DNA of 11,082 bases from a bacterium (GTDB taxonomy: Bacteria > SZUA-182), in contig QIFF01000050.1 of the NCBI GenBank assembly GCA_003230635.1, positions 1-11,082 on the forward strand, in the 5' to 3' direction. The position numbers were made by a program, and so were the translations under genes. The notes under the pieces are model-generated. The model was not told the origin of the DNA. It saw only the letters and a list, made by a program, of their open reading frames with translations, and searched no databases. Shown piece by piece: positions 6,565-11,082 of the stretch; position 1 is the first letter of the stretch, and each line of letters starts with the position of its first letter.

Positions 6565-7617
6565 GTGCCACATAAACAAATTGTATCCTTGCTGCTTGCA
6601 CTAATGCTCATTCTGCCGGCCTGCGCTGGACGGCAGTTAAGACAAGCGGCGGGGGGAGGCGACCTCGCTACGGTGCAGGCATTGCTGCACGAAAACCTTG
6701 ATACAATCAACGAGCAAGACAATAACGGGCAGACAGCATTAATGATAGCCGCTGCACAAGGCCACCCCCAGATCGTCCAAAGATTACTGGACTTTGGTGC
6801 TGATGTGAATGCCAAAGATAATAATGGACAGACAGCCTTTATACTTGCAAAAAAACAAGGTTATACTAATATTATGCTGCTGTTGTTTGATGCTGGGGCG
6901 GTAATAACCAGGGAACATTTCGATGACCAGACAGCTTTACTTTTTGCGGCCTGCTATGGCAACAATAACCTTATACGAAAGTTGTTGAGCAAAGGGATTA
7001 ATCTGAATGCAAAAGATGGAAATGGGATGACTGCCCTGATGGCTGCCATCTGGCAAGGCCACATCGACACGGTGCAAACTTTACTGGAAGCAAACGCTAA
7101 TCTGAATGATAAAGACAACCATAGCCGGACTGCTTTGATGTGGGCGGCAGTATATAATCGGGGCAAAATCATGCAAGTTTTACTGAACAAAGGTGCGGAT
7201 GTAAACGCAACAACCAATGCCGGTATAACAACCCTGATGCTTGCGGCAGCGGGGGGGAGTATGGAAATTGTACAAACATTGTTGAACAAAGGCGTGGATG
7301 TAAACGCCAAAGCTCTTATGGGTGAAATAGCTTTGATGCTGGAAAGGGAAAAAACCTTGCGCGGCATAACGGTTTTTGGGGATACAGACCCACTTAGGGG
7401 AACAAAGGACTTTAGACAGACAAGACGAAAAACTCCTAATAGGGGAGTAAGCTTTATGGATAGGGATATAACTGCTTTTAGCAACTCGACACCCTTTGGC
7501 GTAATAAACATTAATACAGCAAGGTCTTTTCAGGGCATAACAGCCTTAATGCTGGCGAAAGAAAAGGGGCATCACCAAATAGTAGAATTGCTTGAGAAAG
7601 CCGGAGCCAGGGAATAA
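6565..7617 (+). CDS. Ankyrin-repeat lipoprotein (second of a tandem pair) with a broken last repeat
   Basis: Paralogue of the preceding gene, 350 residues. The GTG start at 6565 has GGAG 8 bases upstream, and ATG alternatives would cut into the signal peptide. The signal peptide ends in lipobox LPAC (Cys20), with Ala at +2 and Gly at +3, again without an inner-membrane retention signal. The N-cap (21-52) is better preserved than in the first copy (LRQAAGGGDLATVQALL). Six full 33-residue repeats follow (53-250). A seventh begins at LMGEIALML (251) but is replaced by about 56 non-ankyrin residues (267-322). The C-cap (322-350) then matches that of the paralogue (LLEKAGARE versus LLEKAGAKE). The gene is visibly more AT-rich than the first. 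It is probably cotranscribed with it. Function unknown. Confidence 0.88.
   Translation: MPHKQIVSLLLALMLILPACAGRQLRQAAGGGDLATVQALLHENLDTINEQDNNGQTALMIAAAQGHPQIVQRLLDFGADVNAKDNNGQTAFILAKKQGYTNIMLLLFDAGAVITREHFDDQTALLFAACYGNNNLIRKLLSKGINLNAKDGNGMTALMAAIWQGHIDTVQTLLEANANLNDKDNHSRTALMWAAVYNRGKIMQVLLNKGADVNATTNAGITTLMLAAAGGSMEIVQTLLNKGVDVNAKALMGEIALMLEREKTLRGITVFGDTDPLRGTKDFRQTRRKTPNRGVSFMDRDITAFSNSTPFGVININTARSFQGITALMLAKEKGHHQIVELLEKAGARE
7363..7541 (+). repeat. GGCATAAC direct repeats bounding a non-ankyrin insert
   Basis: GGCATAAC occurs at 7363-7370 and 7534-7541, exactly 171 bases (57 codons) apart and in the same frame, encoding Gly-Ile-Thr both times. The DNA between encodes no recognisable ankyrin repeat (for example FGDTDPLRGTKDFRQ). 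This could be a target-site-like scar of an insertion, or a repeat that decayed between two copies of the conserved GIT codons. Confidence 0.45.
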
Positions 7618-7646
7618 TTGACAATAACCCAGCAATAAGCTAATAT
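7618..7646 (+). promoter_or_regulatory. Promoter of trpA
   Basis: TTGACA (7618-7623) begins directly after the ankyrin stop codon. A 17-base spacer and TAATAT (7641-7646) follow. Initiation near 7653 leaves a leader under 20 bases, so there is no room for a tryptophan attenuator, T-box or TRAP site. Confidence 0.75.
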
Positions 7647-7670
7647 TTAGGGCACCTTAAAGGATATACG

Positions 7671-8468
7671 ATGAGCAGAATTACAAATAAATTCGCCCAA
7701 TTAAGCGCCAGTGGACAAAAGGCACTTATTCCCTTTGTCAGCGCCGGCGATCCCGATCTGGCGACGACCCATAAGTTGGTGCTGGAGATGGAACGCCGGG
7801 GGGCGGATATTGTAGAACTGGGGGTGCCCTTTTCCGACCCGATTGCCGACGGGCCTACCATTCAGAAGGCTTCCCAGCGGGCACTCCAGGCCGGGGTAAC
7901 CTTAAAAAAGATTTTAGACTTAGTAAAACAAATCCGCCGGCAGTCGCAAATCCCTTTGATGTTGATGACCTATTACAACCCGATCTTCAAGTACGGTGAA
8001 GGTCAGTTTGTTGAGGATGCCATCCAGGCAGGAGTGGACGGGCTAATCGTTCCCGACTTGCCCCCGGAAGAGGCCGGGGAGTTGCTCCGGGCAGCCGAAG
8101 GCACGCCGTTAGACGTCATATTCCTTCTTGCTCCCACCAGCACTCCGGAACGGATTTCCATGGTCAGCAAGGTTTCCCGTGGATTTATTTATTATGTTTC
8201 CCTTACCGGCATCACCGGGGCTGAAGGGGCAGTTGTTGAACAAATCAAGAATAAATTATCCCAAATAAAGCGGGTAAGCGATAAACCGGTAGCGGTGGGT
8301 TTCGGCATTTCCACCCCGCAGCAGGCCGCCAGGATTGCCCCTCTAGCCTCCGGGGTAATTGTGGGCAGTGCAATTATACGGGTTATGGAGAAACACCTGC
8401 AGGAGCCTGCGCTTATGGTGCAAGAAGTGGGAAAATTTGTGCATCAATTGAAACAGGCCATTCGGTAG
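7671..8468 (+). CDS. trpA: Tryptophan synthase alpha subunit
   Basis: Cytoplasmic TIM-barrel enzyme that cleaves indole-3-glycerol phosphate to indole and glyceraldehyde 3-phosphate. Indole is then channelled to the TrpB subunit. It has 265 residues, the family norm. Catalytic Glu49 and Asp60 fall at the classical numbers in VELGVPFSDPIADGP. PLMLMTYYNPIFKYG, the PDLPPEE loop, FLLAPTSTPERI, the loop YVSLTGITGA and the phosphate-binding GFGIS and GVIVGSAI are intact. ATG has AAAGGA 6 bases upstream. trpB, which almost always sits just before trpA, is not here. trpA instead follows the ankyrin pair under its own promoter and is followed by bamD after 28 bases. Confidence 0.97.
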   Translation: MSRITNKFAQLSASGQKALIPFVSAGDPDLATTHKLVLEMERRGADIVELGVPFSDPIADGPTIQKASQRALQAGVTLKKILDLVKQIRRQSQIPLMLMTYYNPIFKYGEGQFVEDAIQAGVDGLIVPDLPPEEAGELLRAAEGTPLDVIFLLAPTSTPERISMVSKVSRGFIYYVSLTGITGAEGAVVEQIKNKLSQIKRVSDKPVAVGFGISTPQQAARIAPLASGVIVGSAIIRVMEKHLQEPALMVQEVGKFVHQLKQAIR

Positions 8469-8480
8469 CCGCAGGCTACC
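8464..8480. repeat. Short hairpin at the trpA stop
   Basis: GGTAGCC-GCA-GGCTACC: a perfect 7-bp stem with a 3-base loop that includes the trpA stop codon. ACAAAAAGG follows, with no T-run, so it is not a standard terminator. It may stabilise the trpA mRNA end or shape the intercistronic space before bamD. Confidence 0.55.
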
Positions 8481-8496
8481 ACAAAAAGGGAGAGAA

Positions 8497-9219
8497 ATGC
8501 TCCGCTCCGCTTGCTTAATCTTAATCCTGTTTTTCCTGGCCGCCTGTAGTCAGCATAAGGTCATCTTGACTGACCAGGAGTATCTCAAACTCGGCCAGGA
8601 GTATTTGGCTGACGAGGATTACGAGGAGGCCCGCCAGGCCTTTGAGGATTTGGAAGCCAATCACCCCGACAGCCCTCGCGTGGTTCAGGCTCGTATGGGC
8701 CAGGCTGAGGCCTATTTTGAAGAAAAGCGTTATGGGGAAGCGGCGCTGGAATATAAGCGCTTCCTGCGCTTTCATCCCCGCAACGCCTTGGCCGACAAAG
8801 CTCAATATCAATTGGGGTTATCCTACTTTAACCAGCGCTTTAGCATTGACCGCGACACCACCCACACCCGCCAGGCGCTGGGGGCGTTCACCGCCCTGAT
8901 GGGGCAATATCCCCGCAGCCCTCTGCTTTCTAAAGCCCAGGAAAAACGAACGATTTGCTTTGAGGAGTTGGCCGAGCACGAATTCTATGTGGGGCATTTT
9001 TATTTTAAACAGGAAGATTATGAAGCGGCCAGCGGGCGTTTGCGCCGCTTATGCCTGGATTATCCCCAAACCAAGGCTGCGGCCAAGGGTCTGTTTTACC
9101 TGGCTGAAACCCACTGGCAATTGGGCAAGCGGGCCGAAGCCCGGCAGTTATTCAAACTATTTCTGAGCAAGTACCCCGAGCATGAGCACACTCCCCAGGC
9201 CCGGCAGCGAATAGAGTAG
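8497..9219 (+). CDS. bamD: BamD-like outer-membrane assembly lipoprotein
   Basis: Lipoprotein of 240 residues (E. coli BamD has 245). The signal peptide ends in lipobox LAAC (Cys17), with Ser at +2. The rest is TPR-like helical pairs: YLADEDYEEARQAFEDLEANHPDS, AYFEEKRYGEAALEYKRFLRFHP, a middle pair containing LGAFTALMGQYPRSP, FYFKQEDYEAASGRLRRLCLDYP and HWQLGKRAEARQLFKLFLSKYPEH. BamD works with BamA to fold beta-barrel proteins into the outer membrane. RTICFEELAEHEFYVGHFYFKQ resembles the BamD core signature, in which a helical repeat starts with RxxLAxHExYVAxFY. AGGGAGA precedes ATG closely. The gene implies a diderm cell. A tol-pal-associated TPR lipoprotein is the main alternative, but the signature favours BamD. 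Confidence 0.88.
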   Translation: MLRSACLILILFFLAACSQHKVILTDQEYLKLGQEYLADEDYEEARQAFEDLEANHPDSPRVVQARMGQAEAYFEEKRYGEAALEYKRFLRFHPRNALADKAQYQLGLSYFNQRFSIDRDTTHTRQALGAFTALMGQYPRSPLLSKAQEKRTICFEELAEHEFYVGHFYFKQEDYEAASGRLRRLCLDYPQTKAAAKGLFYLAETHWQLGKRAEARQLFKLFLSKYPEHEHTPQARQRIE

Positions 9220-9223
9220 CAGA

Positions 9224-9640
9224 ATGGTTAAAATGACCTCTCCCCTTTATTGCTTTAGTATGGGTCTGTTCCTTTTGCTGACGAGCTGTAGCAGCCCCTC
9301 TCCCCAACAGCAGGTTGAGCAAGTCCTGAACAAGCGCCAACAGGCGCTGGCCGACAAGGACCTGGCGGCATATATGGCGCTGATCTCGCCCCGGTATTCC
9401 GAGCGGGGCAAAACTTATCAGGATATTCAAAAAAAGGCTGAGCAGAATTTTGCCGCCTTTAGCAAAATTGAGCTAACCAGCAGTAAGCGGGGGATTTACC
9501 TTGAAAATCAACAGGCGGTGGTAGTCCAGGAATATGTCCTCTCCTACTGGCTGCCCTCTGGCCGACAGAGCGTAAAAGGTAAAGAACGTCTGGTGTTACA
9601 ACAAGAAGGGGATGGTTGGAAGATAATTAAGGGGCTGTAA
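9224..9640 (+). CDS. Small lipoprotein with NTF2/SnoaL-like domain
   Basis: Predicted lipoprotein of 138 residues. The signal peptide ends in LLTSC (Cys22), with Ser at +2. The mature part begins with a long amphipathic helix (QQQVEQVLNKRQQALADKDLAAYMALISPRY), followed by a helix-rich stretch and strands with YLENQQAVVVQEYVLSYWL and a terminal LVLQQEGDGWKIIKGL. This order, helices then antiparallel strands ending in an xGWKI strand, is typical of NTF2-like/DUF4440 folds. These often bind small molecules, but no catalytic residues are evident. It lies 4 bases after bamD with only a weak ribosome site, so translation may be coupled. An ATG at 9233 is an alternative start. The role in the envelope is unknown. 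Confidence 0.82.
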   Translation: MVKMTSPLYCFSMGLFLLLTSCSSPSPQQQVEQVLNKRQQALADKDLAAYMALISPRYSERGKTYQDIQKKAEQNFAAFSKIELTSSKRGIYLENQQAVVVQEYVLSYWLPSGRQSVKGKERLVLQQEGDGWKIIKGL

Positions 9641-9685
9641 AGCAATATAAAATGAGATACAGTCAAGGGAATGGACCCCCCTTTC

Positions 9686-9692
9686 AAGGAGG
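9686..9692 (+). promoter_or_regulatory. Consensus Shine-Dalgarno that fixes the GGDEF gene start
   Basis: AAGGAGG lies 5 bases before ATG at 9698. The longer in-frame start at 9671 has AAGGGA abutting it and would translate through this site. The C-run just upstream (about 9676-9682) could pair with AGGAGG around a TTCA loop, which might partly mask the site. Confidence 0.75.
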
Positions 9693-9697
9693 CTGAG

Positions 9698-10729
9698 ATG
9701 GGCGAAAATCTATTGTTTGATATCGTTAACCTGTGTTTGGCAATAGACAAGACAGCTTATCGAATTTATAAGACACTATCGACAATTGAGCAACGCAAGG
9801 AACTAATAACCTTTTGGACGGAACTGGCCTCGAGGGAAAAAGTACCTGCTGACTACTGGAAGAAACTTCTCTATTTTGCGGAAAAGGGGATGATGCCCCA
9901 GGTTTTTGATGACCCATTCAAAGTCAAAAAAGAGCTTGAAAAAATAAAGGTTGAAGCCAGCGGCTTACTAAAAACAGTTAAAAAACCACCCGGTTTCACA
10001 AACAGTTTCCTTTTAGCCTACAATTTGGAATTTTATCTATTGCATCCGGCGTTTGTCTTGCTGTCCCATTTTATGAAAACATTACCGGAGAGCGAAACAC
10101 CTGAGAATGATTACGAACATCATATTAATGAGTTTATTAATACCGTGAGTAAATACAAAACAGTAACCCCGGAATTAGATCTGGTGGGCAAAATTATCAA
10201 AAGACTGTGGTATGACAACAAGCTCTTAACCAGTCTGAGTACCACTGACGATTTGACTAAACTCCTCAACAGAAGAGGGCTTTTCAATGCGGTCAATGTG
10301 CTGGCCAATTTGGCCAAAAGAAACGGTTATGATATTGGCATTATGATGCTGGATGTGGATCGTTTCAAGGCCATCAATGACACCTATGGTCACCAGAAAG
10401 GGGACCAGGTGCTGCAACAGGTTGCCGGCATTCTCAAAAATAATATCAGGAGTTCCGATGTGATCGGCAGGTATGGGGGTGACGAATTTTTGGTTTTTCT
10501 TTCCCCGGTTGACTGGAGGGCACTGCCGAAAATCGCTGAAAAAATATGTAACCGGGTGGAAACAGACACTAAGAAAGACCTGCCGACAACGGTCAGCATT
10601 GGGGTTTCAAGAGGTCTGGTTGCAGTAGATGTAAAAGCAGAGTTAGATGTTTTAATAAGAAAGGCCGATGAAGCCCTCTACAAAGCAAAAAGTAGCGGCA
10701 GGAACAGAACTATTGTCTGCGATTCGTGA
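9698..10729 (+). CDS. Diguanylate cyclase with an N-terminal helical, possibly ferritin-like, domain
   Basis: Makes c-di-GMP from two GTP; 343 residues, no signal peptide or membrane segment, so cytoplasmic. The C-terminal GGDEF domain (about 182-343) has DDLTKLLNRRG, the metal-binding Asp in MMLDVDRFKAIND, TYGHQKGDQVL, an intact RSSD inhibitory site (251-254) and, five residues on, the active-site GGDEF (260-264) in RYGGDEF. It should therefore be active and product-inhibited. The N-terminal 180 residues are helical. CLAIDKTAYRIYKTLST, then ELITFWTELASREK and DYWKKLLYFAEKG, recall the first helix pair of rubrerythrin-like proteins. The usual ExxH iron ligands are replaced (EKVP), so metal binding is doubtful. 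The start is fixed by AAGGAGG. AT-richer than its neighbours. It converges with coaX. Confidence 0.93.
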   Translation: MGENLLFDIVNLCLAIDKTAYRIYKTLSTIEQRKELITFWTELASREKVPADYWKKLLYFAEKGMMPQVFDDPFKVKKELEKIKVEASGLLKTVKKPPGFTNSFLLAYNLEFYLLHPAFVLLSHFMKTLPESETPENDYEHHINEFINTVSKYKTVTPELDLVGKIIKRLWYDNKLLTSLSTTDDLTKLLNRRGLFNAVNVLANLAKRNGYDIGIMMLDVDRFKAINDTYGHQKGDQVLQQVAGILKNNIRSSDVIGRYGGDEFLVFLSPVDWRALPKIAEKICNRVETDTKKDLPTTVSIGVSRGLVAVDVKAELDVLIRKADEALYKAKSSGRNRTIVCDS

Positions 10730-10765
10730 GGGCACCCTAGAGTTGAACTGACGGCCTTAACTGGC

Positions 10766-11082
10766 TCAATGGTTCTCGGCTACCAGGCGCAGGCCCTCCA
10801 GGGTCAGCCAGGGGTTGATTTCCTGGATACTCTTGGTTTCAGGGCCGATAAGCTGGGCCAGACCGCCGGTGGCAATTACCCGCGTTTTCTCGCCAAATTC
10901 TGCTTGAATCCGCTCCACAATTCCATCCACCAGGGCAACGTAGCCATAAAACAGGCCGGATTGAATACTGCCCACCGTGGTTTTGCCGATTACCTGGCTT
11001 GGTTTGACAATCTCCACCTGCGGCAGCTTGGCGGTGTATTGATGAAGCACCTTGGCGGAGAGCTTGATTCCCGGAGCAATGC
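10766..11082 (-). CDS. coaX: Type III pantothenate kinase, N-terminal part off the right edge
   Basis: ATP-dependent phosphorylation of pantothenate, the first committed step of coenzyme A synthesis; ASKHA fold. About 105 C-terminal residues are visible. They begin at IAPGIKLSAKVL, the GGxIxPG region, then show AAKLP-type sequence (TAKLPQVEI), the family hallmark TVGSIQSGLFYGYVALVDGI, the adenosine-binding VIATGGLAQLI and the typical end NPWLTLEGLRLVAENH. The reading frame continues uninterrupted to the window edge, so a GTG at 11050 is internal. It converges with the GGDEF gene, 36 bases between the stops, and no clear terminator is visible between them. Confidence 0.95.
   Translation of the reverse strand, partial: IAPGIKLSAKVLHQYTAKLPQVEIVKPSQVIGKTTVGSIQSGLFYGYVALVDGIVERIQAEFGEKTRVIATGGLAQLIGPETKSIQEINPWLTLEGLRLVAENH

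Noticed and set aside
6954..7511. 185-codon open frame on the minus strand across the second ankyrin gene
   Set aside because: The length comes from the repetitive, in-phase composition of ankyrin repeats on the other strand. The product is a low-complexity Ser/Leu/Ala-rich sequence with no start signal.
5515..7617. CRISPR-like or tandem DNA repeat array
   Set aside because: The 99-base periodicity is that of 33-residue ankyrin repeats at the protein level. The DNA units are diverged and coding.
9616..9651. Promoter TTGGAA...TATAAA before the GGDEF gene
   Set aside because: The spacer is 24 bases and the -35 is poor. The gene may be read from upstream or from a promoter I cannot see.
10730..10765. 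Possible bidirectional terminator between the GGDEF gene and coaX
   Set aside because: Only very short pairings (GGG-CCC, AGTT-AACT) and no T-run on either strand. Not enough for a terminator call.

Overview
The window looks like an ordinary chromosomal segment of a diderm (Gram-negative-type) bacterium of roughly 50% GC by eye. A BamD-type outer-membrane assembly lipoprotein and three other predicted lipoproteins, none with Asp at +2, argue for an outer membrane. The folate-type trmFO next to a Xer recombinase, a type III pantothenate kinase and consensus TTGACA-N17 promoters would fit a Desulfobacterota-like or diderm Firmicutes-like lineage. I cannot name the genus from sequence alone.

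Left part, minus strand (1-2858): the start of the division and cell wall (dcw) cluster in its usual order, mraZ - rsmH - ftsL - class B penicillin-binding protein. The PBP runs off the left edge. The genes are almost contiguous (gaps of 2-11 bases) and read from a consensus promoter at 2965-2993.

Intergenic hub (2859-3086): the only sizeable non-coding stretch. It holds the leftward mraZ promoter, one or two rightward promoters for trmFO that face or overlap it, GGG-type direct repeats that could be MraZ operator boxes, and a 15-bp interrupted palindrome between the facing start sites.

Middle, plus strand (3087-7617): trmFO (tRNA m5U54 methylation) and xerC/xerD-type recombinase, followed by two tandem paralogous ankyrin-repeat lipoproteins with their own promoter. 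Two repeat-type elements have entered this part. One is a 52-bp near-perfect palindrome that includes the trmFO stop codon. The other is a C-rich palindromic element read in frame inside the recombinase gene as a Pro/Ser-rich insert.

Right part (7671-11082): trpA stands alone, with its own consensus promoter and no trpB beside it. It is followed by bamD, a small NTF2-like lipoprotein, and a GGDEF diguanylate cyclase with an unusual all-helical N-terminal domain. The minus-strand end of coaX converges from the right edge. I see no RNA genes, CRISPR array, insertion sequence or prophage. The least explained items are the ankyrin lipoprotein pair, the ferritin-like-GGDEF fusion and the two palindromic repeats. 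None of these is proof of a new system.
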